The notes below the pieces were generated by a model. That model ran no database searches, had not been told where the DNA came from, and saw nothing but the letters and a program-made list of their open reading frames with translations. Positions 55,385 to 64,000 of a DNA stretch of 64,000 nt are shown in pieces. Location: positions 70,319,501 through 70,383,500 of the forward strand of contig CP136896.1 in assembly GCA_034359265.1 (NCBI GenBank), in the 5' to 3' direction. The DNA is from Canna indica (Eukaryota > Streptophyta > Magnoliopsida > Zingiberales > Cannaceae). Positions within the stretch are counted from its first letter, which is position 1. Each line of letters starts with the position of its first letter. A program made the translations under genes and the position numbers.

Positions 55385-56122
55385 ATCTTTTACTTGGATA
55401 TATTCAAATTTAATTCGAATTTACTCAAAATCTATCCAATCGAATAAATTTTAATTAGTTTCAAATCTACTCGATACCGTGAACAGCCCGGCGGCTAGTT
55501 ACTAAATTGAGACAATGGATTATAACAGATAAATGATAAAGAAATTAAAGTCAAATGCCAATAGTAAATGCACTGCACGTTTCATTAGGCTGTGTGTTCA
55601 TGTAATCACATGCATGTACCCAACGCACATATCAATCAGTTTCTCAATGTCAAGCAGTATTTGATGCCATTGAACTCGATCGACCTCAGCCTATCAATTT
55701 ATTGTCACATCCATCGTACTTACGCACAGTTGTACCCACGGCAACAGTACGTACGTGGATATAATCGTTTCCATCTGACACGTTCAAATCAATGTATACT
55801 AGGATAAATTATACGGAGCCCGTAAATTATAATTAATGTTCATAAAAATTATTTAAACTATTAAGTGTGTATAATTACATTAGTTATTTTAATAATTTTT
55901 TCCGTTAATTAATCTGTTAATAATTTAACGGTAAAATTTTTTCGTATACAACTACATTAGTTTTTATGTAAATATTTGCTTTTTTAATATGGACTATTTC
56001 CTTAGAAAAAAACTTTTTTAATAAACAATAAAAAATGAAATGGTATCTAAATATGTGCATTGATAATGTTCATGACGACACGCAATGGAGGGTGTCTGGT
56101 GTTTGGATTGTTACTATCTTGT
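55385..56122. other. Intergenic DNA with a diverged MULE-type terminal repeat
   Basis: From about 55802 to 55960 the sequence follows the order of the MULE end at 2.8 kb: GGATAAATTATACG, TTAAACTATTAAGTGTG, then TTAATTTAACGGTAAAA-like blocks. It is more AT-rich and no partner end was found. It is probably an old solo or truncated end of a related element. No gene was seen. Confidence 0.45.
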
Positions 56123-56157
56123 CACACCAACAAAATTTCAAAATAATGACGTTTAAT

Positions 56158-56445
56158 TTTTGACGTCCGAAGAAGCGTCGAAATATTTAAGAACGGATGA
56201 AAAAAAGTTTATAAATATCGACGTCTATATTAGACGTCGATATGTAAAAAAAGAAATATTTTGACGCCGCCGATAAAATGGCATTTTTTCCGCCGAAAAG
56301 GTAGCGTCGAAATATTTCGACGCATCTGCGTCGAAATATTTAATTCGACGCCAGATTTTCGATGGAAAGGCGTCGAAATGCTCAGCATTTCGACGCCATT
56401 CTTTCGACGCATCCGGCGTCGAAATGTTTTCCCGCGCGGTCGTCG
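56158..56445. repeat. Left subterminal repeat array of the CACTA element
   Basis: About twelve copies of a ~10-bp word related to GCGTCGAAAT or its complement ATTTCGACGC stand in alternating orientation, many as head-to-head pairs that form small palindromes. In En/Spm such arrays bind TNPA. The CpG in every copy makes them methylation targets. The matching right array is at 62155-62405. Confidence 0.85.
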
Positions 56446-57236
56446 AAGTATGCATCACGGGTTGAAAATTTCAACCTGTGGGCGTACGAATCGTACGGTA
56501 TGCAGCTGAAATTTCTTTTCAGCTGCATAACCGTACAAAATTATATATATATATATATAATTTTTTTAACTGCTGCTACAGTTTTTTATAATTTTTTAAT
56601 AATAAATTTCGCCTATAAATTTCGCATTTACCCCGTAAATTTCTTCCTCCCGCCTATTTCTTCTTCTTCCTCCTTCTTCGTCTCGTCGCTGTCGCTGCTT
56701 CGAAGCAGGTGATTTCTTCCTCCGATTTCTTCCGTCGTCGAATCAGCAGCCGCGGCTAGCAGGTGATTTCTTTCTTTCTTCTTTCTTTCTTTTTTTCTTC
56801 TTCTTCATCTCGACGAATCCGTAGTTAATTTTTTTCTTTCCTCTTCATCTCGACGAAGCAACCGCCTGCCCGTCGAACCAGCCCGAGATCCGGCTCTTAT
56901 TCCGTCGAATCAGCCCGAGATCCAGTATAAATTTTTCTCAAGTTAGTATAAATTTTATGTTATACTTTAGATTTTATTTACCTGCATATATATCTTTAGA
57001 TTTAATATCAAATGTTTAGATTTTTTTTTAACTATGATTTAATACTGCATGTTATGCTTTAACTGCATGTTATGTTTACCTATTTTATACATCTTTAGAT
57101 TTTTTTTTTAACTATGATTTAATACTGCATGTTATGTTATGCTTTATATTTTAAATTATGATTTAATACTACTAATTACGATTATGCTTTAACAGTTATG
57201 CTTTAACTGATTTAAATTATGCTTTAACTGTTATGA

Positions 57237-57403
57237 TTATAATATAATATTATAATAAATATTATATTATATTATTATTATTATAAATACAAATTTATTC
57301 TTATAATCGAATTAATTATTATTATTATTATTTAATTATTTTTACTAATTAATATTATTATTTAATTATTATTACTAATTAGTAAATACTATATTATTAA
57401 TAC

Positions 57404-57437
<34 letters not shown>

Positions 57438-57595
57438 ACTTAATTAATAATATTATTATTATTAATATTAATACTATATTATTATTATTACTATTACGAT
57501 ATTAATTTATTTTTTTTTATTACTGTTATTATTATAAATACTATATTATTATTATTATTATTATAACTGAATTAATATTATTATTATTAATACTA

Positions 57596-57644
<49 letters not shown>

Positions 57645-57676
57645 TAATCACTAATTAATATTATTATTAATATTAC

Positions 57677-57719
<43 letters not shown>

Positions 57720-57885
57720 ACTGAATAATTATTATTATTATTATTATTATTACTATATTATTATTATTATTGTTATTATTATCACTAATTAATATTATTA
57801 TTATAAATACTATATTATTATTATTAAATATATTACTAATTAATATTATTATTATTATTATTATTATTATTTAAACTTATATTAG
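57237..57885. repeat. Long ATT trinucleotide microsatellite
   Basis: About 650 bp are composed almost entirely of ATT/TTA repeats. Interruptions such as CACTAATTAATA recur and suggest repeated expansion of a compound unit. It lies in the leader region of the CACTA element between the left subterminal array and the hairpin. Confidence 0.95.
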
Positions 57886-58211
57886 AGTATAATTAATTAG
57901 AATAATTAAATTTAGAATTCATTAATTTTGTCTTGATGGACTAAATTTCTTGCTCCCAACAATGAACTTTTTATTTAAACTTCTCAATTTGATATTTTTA
58001 TAATTTTCTACCCAGAGCTTAGACCCGTTCGAGAAATATTTATTGATTTTATAAATTTTGTTGATAAAATTTAGTTGTAATATTAAGTTGAATACTTATT
58101 TCGACATGGAGGAATGCGTATTCTACTTAATATTTTACTAAATAATATCAATAAAATTTATATTTTTCAAATAATAAATCTCGAATTGTCCCTTATTGGA
58201 CAGTTTAGTAA

Positions 58212-58399
58212 CATAATTATTAATATCGCAAATTTAATTTCATTTGATCACACATGTCAATGGAATATCGGTTGCATCTCTTTTGTTCTCCGGTACGCTT
58301 CAAAAGTTTTGCGTACTTGGAGAACTAAAAAGAGATGTTGCCGAAATTTTCATTGACTTGTTGTGATTAAATGAGATTATAAGTGCGATATTAATAATG
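58212..58399 (+). ncRNA. Candidate small-RNA hairpin within the CACTA element
   Basis: Arms 58212-58298 and 58311-58399 are complementary over about 87 bases at roughly 80%, with a 12-base loop. A perfect 15-base stretch (ATTATTAATATCGCA) forms the base, and strongly paired blocks such as GCATCTCTTTT and GTTCTCC lie near the loop. The fold lies 83 bp before the TNP2 start codon, probably in its leader. It has the shape of a plant miRNA precursor or long foldback RNA. Expression is not shown by sequence. A nested MITE is the alternative. Confidence 0.5.
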
Positions 58400-58481
58400 T
58401 GTTGTTGAATGGGATAGGACCAACCCACCTATATGACTATACCCTTTATAGTAACATTGAAATTCAATTTTGAAGTCAAAG

Positions 58482-59982
58482 ATGGATAAAACTTGGATGT
58501 CAGCACCTCAATCATCTAAAGCCTATGCGAGAGGAATGAAAAAAATTATGCAGTTCGCAATTGACAATGGATTGGATGAAGATGGCACAATGAATTGTCC
58601 GTGCAAAAAATGCATCAATAGGAAATATCATAAACCAGAAGATGTTGAAAGACACTTAATATGGAATGGAATTTTACCGAGATATATCATTTGGTATTAC
58701 CATGGTGAACCTTTATATCCGACAACAGAAGCACAACTTGATATATCAAACAGAGCTGAAGCATCCCATCAACTACATTATCATAATGATGAAACGCCAA
58801 TTGATGTCAATGATGAAACACCAATTGATGTCAATGATGAAACACTAAATTAATGTTAATCTTGATGAAGCTCCAAATGCATTCGAACCGCCACAAGAAT
58901 CTTCCCAACATTCTATGATGGATGATCTTGATGTTCCTCTGTATCCAAATTGTGTAAAATACAGTAAATCATCATTTATCATTCAATTATATCATATAAA
59001 GGTTCTTAATGGTTGGTCTGGAAAGTCATTCTCAATGTTGTTAGAATTGTTGAAAGAAGCTTTTCCAGAAGGCAATACACTTCCATCAACGTGTTATCAA
59101 GCAAAAAAATATGTGAAACATTTGGGTTTATTCTATCAAAAGATACATGCTTGTCCAAATGATTGCATTCTATACATGGATGAAACTGCGGAAGCATCAA
59201 CATGCAACATTTATTGGCAAAGCTCGTGTTAGTACGTTGGATTTAAATGCATATGCACAAATGCACAGATATGTCTTGTTGCATACTCCAATGATTGAAC
59301 CATACAAAATGTATCAATTGTTATTAAATGTCTCCATATTTTAAGTTATTTTAAGATTATTGGTGTAATTTTTATTTTATTGTCTCAGGCAATTTCTTGA
59401 AGAACAATGTCATATAAATAATTTATCTGTTGCATCGAATGCTCAACAACAAAGGTGGATCATAGAGAGATTCGCATTGTGGTTACAAGATAAAGTGTCG
59501 GAAATGGTACAAAATGATTGTGATGCTTCACTACTTGCGTTAGCTCGAGGTCCAGTATCTGTAATTAAAAAATATGATGGATTGATTATAAATGGTTATA
59601 GATTTCATACCAAGCAACGAGAAAGATTGCGTAAAACACAAAATAATGGTTTAATGGTTTAATGGTTGAGGCTGACAATCGTCAATATTATGGAGTTCTA
59701 ACGGATGTAATTGAATTGGACTATCGTGGGGTATTCAAGGTAGTTCTTTTTCGTGCTGAATGGGTTGATATAAGGAATTCACGGGGTTTACGAGTGGATG
59801 AGAATGGATTCACATTAGTTAATCTTTCTCGATTATTTCATACCGGTGCATTTCTAAAAGATGACCCGTATGTGTTTTCATCACAAGCAAAACAAGTATT
59901 TTACATGTCAGATCCGAAGAATAATGAGTGGTCGCATGTCATAAATGTATATCCTAGAGATTTATATGACATCGGTAAATGA
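58482..59982 (+). pseudogene. TNP2-type CACTA transposase, catalytic core deleted
   Basis: The start MDKTWMSAPQSSKAYARGMK opens a transposase-associated domain (CPCKKCINR, ERHLIWNGIL, WYYHGE) up to 58770. The frame then breaks within a 24-bp repeat (NDETPIDV units, 58787-58850) by a one-base insertion. It resumes at 58915 with DLDVPLYPNCVKYSKSSF, NGWSGKSFSMLLELL and KIHACPNDCILYMDE. There, near 59205, it jumps straight to the late region MHRYVLLHTPMIEPYK, losing the whole DDE core and most of DUF4218. After an intron (acceptor near 59388) follows DUF4216: GLIINGYRFHTK, then QYYGVLTDVIELDYRG and VVLFRAEWVD. An 8-bp duplication at 59650-59665 breaks that frame too. Confidence 0.88.
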
Positions 59983-60063
59983 CTTATTATTTATCAATAT
60001 TATTTATATAATTTGTTAATCTTTATGTATTTATCAATATATAATATTATGTTATTATACAGG

Positions 60064-61969
60064 ATGTCAAGATCAAGAATAATAGATTCAGATGCTGAGA
60101 CCCGCGAGGAGGGGGAACTTAGTCCCGAGAGTGATCGTCCTGGGTCGTCACAAGGACGAATTCATAGACCTTTCTACATTTGGAGTTAGTTTTTATGTCA
60201 TCGTACATGTGAACATTATTTATTTAATCAAATTTATATTAATGTTTTCTGATGTAATTTAAAAACAGATACGACAACACAAATGCAACGTGAAGGGTCT
60301 CCATATTTTACAGCTTCTTCTGTGTTTACACTTAATCCCGACCAGTTAATTATGGTCAATTTTTCTGATTGGGGTCAAAGTCATGATGGCGGCCACAAAT
60401 TATATTCACGTTTTATGGGGTTACTAGTGCGTGATTCTACATTCTTACCATTGACGTCTGACCCTTGGAATCAAATTTCTTTCATATATAAGAATGGATT
60501 ATGGGACCAATTATTGGTATGTTATGAATTTATATGAATTTATGTTAGATTGCATTATTTAGTTGTGTGAAACTATATATTAAATATATATTTTGGGGTC
60601 AAACTAATATCATTTATAAATGCAGAGATATTTTTTGATCCCTACTGAGAACAAGGATCATATTTTCCGCACTACTATGGCAGCCTTCGACATAAAATTT
60701 AAAAATTATAAACTTATATTAAAAAAATATATTTTAAAATTGAAGAGTCAAAAGAGGAAAATCTTACACGTCGACCACGAAATGTTAGTAGAGAATCATG
60801 GATAAGAATGGTCGACTATTGGCATTCTTCGGCTAGTCAGGTAAGAATTTATATTTTGATACTTGCAATATTTATTTTATAATTATAATTAAATATGACA
60901 GGCTGCATCTGAACGGGGTCGAAGGGCAAGAAGTGCAACTCAAGATTGCATACATACTAGCGGTGCGACCCCTTACATTCAAAGACGTGCTGATTTTGTA
61001 AGTAGTTTAGTAAATAATTTATAATTTATTTGTTTTTATTTTTAATATTTTTTAAATAATTAATTTTTATTTATATTGTGTGAAGCGGCGTGCACATGAT
61101 AGAGAGCTCAGTGTGCTTGAAGTGTATAGAACAACACATCTTCGTAGAAGTGGACGAGGATATGTACGCGAAGAAGCAGCTCAATTTATGGTATAACACA
61201 TCTACGAATGAATTAAATTAATATTTTTTAAATTTATAATCTATTTTTTGAAATGTAGGTCACCGCCGAACGAACACTTAATGAACGACTTGAGACTAAT
61301 CCAACAACAGAGCGAGTTCAACTCGAGAACCAAGTATATCGGGAAATATCTGGTCCCGAACATCATTCTCGAGTTCGCCTACAAGGGATTGGAGTCACAC
61401 CAAGTCAATTTTATGAACATCATCGACAATCTTTTGTTGCATCTTCCCACGATGCAACATATGACGAGCTTCGACGGCAACAAGAGGCTGCAATGAAAGA
61501 AATGCAACAAAAACATGATGATGAGATGAGGGAGGTTCAGCAAAGACTGAACAGAATGGAGCAAATGTGGTTTCAACATCAATTTAATAATTCATCGTCA
61601 CAGGGGCTAAATCCAATTATTAATCAAGCTAATATGTTTTGCTCGTCAATTGATTATGTATGTATTTATTTAATTTATTTGTAGTTGATATTTTTAGCGT
61701 TGTAATTAATTAAATATGTTTTTTAACAGGAACGATTGTATGTTCCTGAAAGTCTTCCTCATGAAATACCGCCAGCTAATCTCGGAGAAGGTACAAGTAA
61801 AGATCTATTTCTAAACTGTAAGTAATTTATATATTGTCATACTGAATATTTTAATTAATAATATTTAAATTTATATGCTTATAATTGATATAAATGTATA
61901 GATAGAGATGTTGATCTGTATAGAGAAGACGACGAGGAGGAGCAGGAGGAAATGGACGATGAAGATTAA
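60064..61969 (+). pseudogene. Second CACTA gene, TNPA/Transposase_24-like
   Basis: Exons can be followed from ATG 60064 (MSRSRIIDSDAETREEGELS) through 60283-60520 (SSVFTLNPDQLIMVNFSDWG), 60625-60840 (ENKDHIFRTTMAAFDIKFKN, then RPRNVSRESWIRMVDYWHSS), 60901-60998 (ASERGRRARSATQDCIHTSG), 61086-61191 and 61259-61660. The exon from 61259 contains a coiled coil with QQEAAMKEMQQKHDDEMRE. It ends in an acidic tail EDDEEEQEEMDDED (stop near 61969). Introns are GT-AG. The Arg-Pro-x-x-V-x-x-x-x-W and SERGRRAR blocks match plant Transposase_24/TNPA-type proteins, which bind the subterminal repeats. A one-base frame disagreement near 60690-60740, at a run of seven A, leaves the gene doubtful but otherwise well preserved. 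Confidence 0.72.
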
Positions 61970-62154
61970 ATTATTTAATTTTATTTGTAAATAAAATTAC
62001 GAATTATTGTTTTAATCAAATTTTGTATTACTATTCCAATTAAATAAAATTATGAATTTTGATGCTAATTTGATTAATTTTAAATTAATTAGCTAATTAA
62101 TATATTAATTATTTATTATGAGTAAATTTTATTTAAAAAAAAACAAAAAAAACG

Positions 62155-62405
62155 CTATATTGACGCCTTCACTGGCGTCAATATGCTAAACATATTGACG
62201 CCTCTTTTTTGACTGTAGGAGGCGTCGAAATTTAAATATCGACGCCTCTTTTTTAACTGTAGGAGGCGTCGAATTTTAAATATTGACGCCTGCATAGACG
62301 TCAATATTTAAAATTAAGCGGAGGTTTTTTGACACGCGTTTTCGACGAATTCACTGCCGTCAGAATGCAAATATTTACTTCCTCCGACGTCAAAATTTCT
62401 TTATA
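62155..62405. repeat. Right subterminal repeat array of the CACTA element
   Basis: Words of the type TTGACGCC, GGCGTCAATAT and GGCGTCGAAAT alternate in orientation. An inner pair (ATTGACGCC with GGCGTCAAT) forms palindromes. A 56-bp unit with TTTTTTGACTGTAGGAGGCGTCGAA is nearly duplicated at 62205-62275. It mirrors the left array. Confidence 0.85.
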
Positions 62406-62443
62406 ATTTGCCGTCAGAATTCCAACGATGTGTTGTAGTGTGT

Positions 62444-64000
62444 AGAGCTAGGTTTACCACAAGTTATGTTGAAATTCTAAAAGGTTAGTTTCAATTTATC
62501 TCATCATAAAGTTTTAACATATTTATTAATTTGATATTAGATTTTGAAAACAATATCAATTTGGTACTCCCCAAAGTTTATTTTATTTTATTTTATTTTA
62601 ATTTCGTCTTCAAAATTTTAATTTTAATTCAATTTGATATATTTTTTTATTTTACTTCAATTTAATTCTTTCGTCCCAAAAATACTCATGATATTTAGAA
62701 TTTTATAACTTCTCAACCATGCATGAAAAACTTATTATTTAAATATGTGAATAAGTAAATATTTATGCTCTTTGAGTTTGACAAGAGCCAAGAATTAACA
62801 CGTATTAGTTAAATATGAGAATAAGTGAATATTTATGTTCTCTGACAAGAGCCAAGAACTAAATTGAGTGTAAAATGTAAAGGATTTGACTGATAATGCA
62901 AAGAGATAATCAAAGATAAAATGAATTGATTCTATTACTAGTGCTTGAAAAAGACGTAAATATCCTTTTATTTTCATGTTTAAATAATAAGTATATAGCA
63001 TATAAGCTAAAAAAAATGACAGAGCTTTAGACGTCATGAGTGGTTTAAGAACAAAATGGTTAAATTAAAATAAATTTTTGAGACTATGAATGTCAAGTTG
63101 ACAAAATATGAAAACTTTGAACCAAAGTAAAATCAACCCAACTTAAAAAATTTCGAAGTTTTTGTCAACTATTAAAACTTGTTAACGATACATGCAAGTC
63201 TGGTTATGGCATGCCTCTGTTGTAGTCTTATCACTGAGTAAAAGACAGAAAGATACACCAAGAAATATTTGGCTGTAAGATGAATGTGATGATTTATTTT
63301 CATGTGAAGGCACTAAACCTTCAAGAGGTAGATTGCAAGCTTACCGAAAGGGAACCGGAACCCCTTGACCATATCTAGACCTGTATCACTGTTTGAATTC
63401 AATATTTCATGTATATGAAAATATTATAATCGATTAAAATATTTTTTTAGATATTTACTTGTTGAACTCGGCAGGCTAAGTCAAGGATTGTCATGGGAAG
63501 AATGCGAGCACCGATAGAGCATTGCAACTCTGCTCAGTCTCCAAGATCAAGAGTGGAATCATCAACCTATAACTGATCATATGTCTAATAGGGATTCAAA
63601 TTGAATGCTACCCTACGAAGAAAGAAAGAAAAAAGAATAGAATGACAACTATTCTTGTAGAATAAAGAGAAAGTTGTTCTTCTCGCATGATATTATTGTA
63701 GGCGACTTATGATTGGAGCAGCACGAGCTTCGGCACCAATTTTTTTTCCACATCTTCCCCTTCATCTCTTTTCGATCACCTTCAGTTTCTTGCCTCTTTT
63801 CACTCACCTTCAGTTTCTTGTTTAAGAAATAAGTTATTAGGTTATTTAATTATTAAGTGGGTAATAAGTTGAGTTAAGGGTTACTTTAGTAGCTACTGAA
63901 TTGACAAGTAAATACTGAAAAAAAATGATTATAATCAATCTAGGGGGAGCAGGAGAGTTTCATACTATTTTTTTGAGAGGATATTTCGTGTGAGAAGCTA
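62444..64000. other. AT-rich intergenic DNA to the window end
   Basis: It contains a TTTTA pentanucleotide run at about 62581-62603. It also contains two imperfect copies of AATATGTGAATAAGTAAATA with AAGAGCCAAGAA (62.74-62.86 kb) and a short direct repeat of CACCTTCAGTTTCTTG at about 63779-63822. No gene was recognised. Confidence 0.5.

Larger units (their letters stand above)
56120..62443 (+). mobile_element. CACTA (En/Spm) transposon 56123-62440, TSD TGT
   Basis: The right end TGTTGTAGTG (62431-62440) is the reverse complement of CACTACAACA, the classic CACTA terminus. The left end CACACCAACA (56123) is a slightly diverged partner. TGT flanks both sides (56120-56122, 62441-62443), the 3-bp duplication expected. 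Both ends hold subterminal arrays of GCGTCGAAAT-type words in alternating orientation. The interior carries a TNP2-type gene (58.48-59.98 kb) and a second, TNPA/Transposase_24-like gene (60.06-61.97 kb), both on the plus strand. It is non-autonomous today, because the TNP2 core is deleted. Confidence 0.88.

Noticed and set aside
56225..56712. Short frames in the left CACTA array
   Set aside because: They are translations of the GCGTCGAAAT repeat array and leader, without conserved content.
1..64000. CRISPR arrays, operons, rRNA or tRNA genes
   Set aside because: Tandem repeats seen are microsatellites, transposon modules or duplications. No spaced identical repeats, tRNA cloverleafs or rRNA sequences were recognised.

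Overview
The window looks like nuclear DNA of a flowering plant. It is AT-rich with long intergenic stretches, the genes have GT-AG introns, and all recognisable genes belong to plant families. The single-exon RETICULATA-related gene has a very GC-rich 5' half, and the RING-H2 gene is also GC-rich. That pattern is commoner in monocots, so a non-grass monocot is my best guess. The species cannot be named from this sequence.

Genes. Five genes are recognised. (1) A PARTING DANCERS (PTD) homologue, a meiotic crossover factor, lies on the minus strand at 20.6-23.6 kb in eight exons that keep frame throughout. (2) A PLAC8/cell-number-regulator membrane protein lies on the plus strand at 27.0-30.2 kb. 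(3) A PQ-loop (YPQ/PQLC2-like) transporter lies on the plus strand at 32.0-36.7 kb, with 12 coding exons and one GC-AG intron. (4) An intronless plastid RETICULATA-related (DUF3411) protein lies at 42.8-43.9 kb. (5) A membrane-anchored RING-H2 E3 ligase lies at 53.3-53.8 kb. A small serine-rich protein gene with a 5'UTR intron (45.9-46.6 kb, minus) is also fairly secure. An 83-residue orphan reading frame (38.9-39.1 kb, minus) is possible. The genes are unrelated housekeeping or developmental loci and do not form a pathway.

Mobile DNA. Between the genes is a well-preserved set of nested transposons, many with exact target-site duplications (TSDs). A 7.24-kb Mutator-like element (2820-10057) carries a broken MuDR-type transposase and, on the opposite strand, a decayed GRF-zinc-finger gene. 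A solo LTR (4521-6250, TSD TTCTT) interrupts the transposase, and a PIF/Harbinger MITE (5441-5868, TSD TTA) is nested inside that LTR. A degenerate LINE (about 16.4-19.2 kb, minus) contains a complete 307-bp TRIM retrotransposon (TSD CACAT). A second Harbinger MITE lies at 54720-55381. A 6.3-kb CACTA element (56123-62440, TSD TGT) carries a TNP2 gene that has lost its catalytic core, a second TNPA-like gene, a long ATT microsatellite and a long near-perfect hairpin just before the TNP2 start. About 0.8 kb around 13.4-14.25 kb reads like inserted mitochondrial DNA.

Most interesting. The CACTA foldback at 58212-58399 is a candidate small-RNA precursor, comparable in principle with the CACTA-borne miR820 of rice. 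Next come the extra GRF-finger gene of the Mutator-like element and its modular terminal repeats of about 30 bp, which recur inside a transposase intron and again at 55.8 kb. No tRNA, rRNA or CRISPR array was seen.
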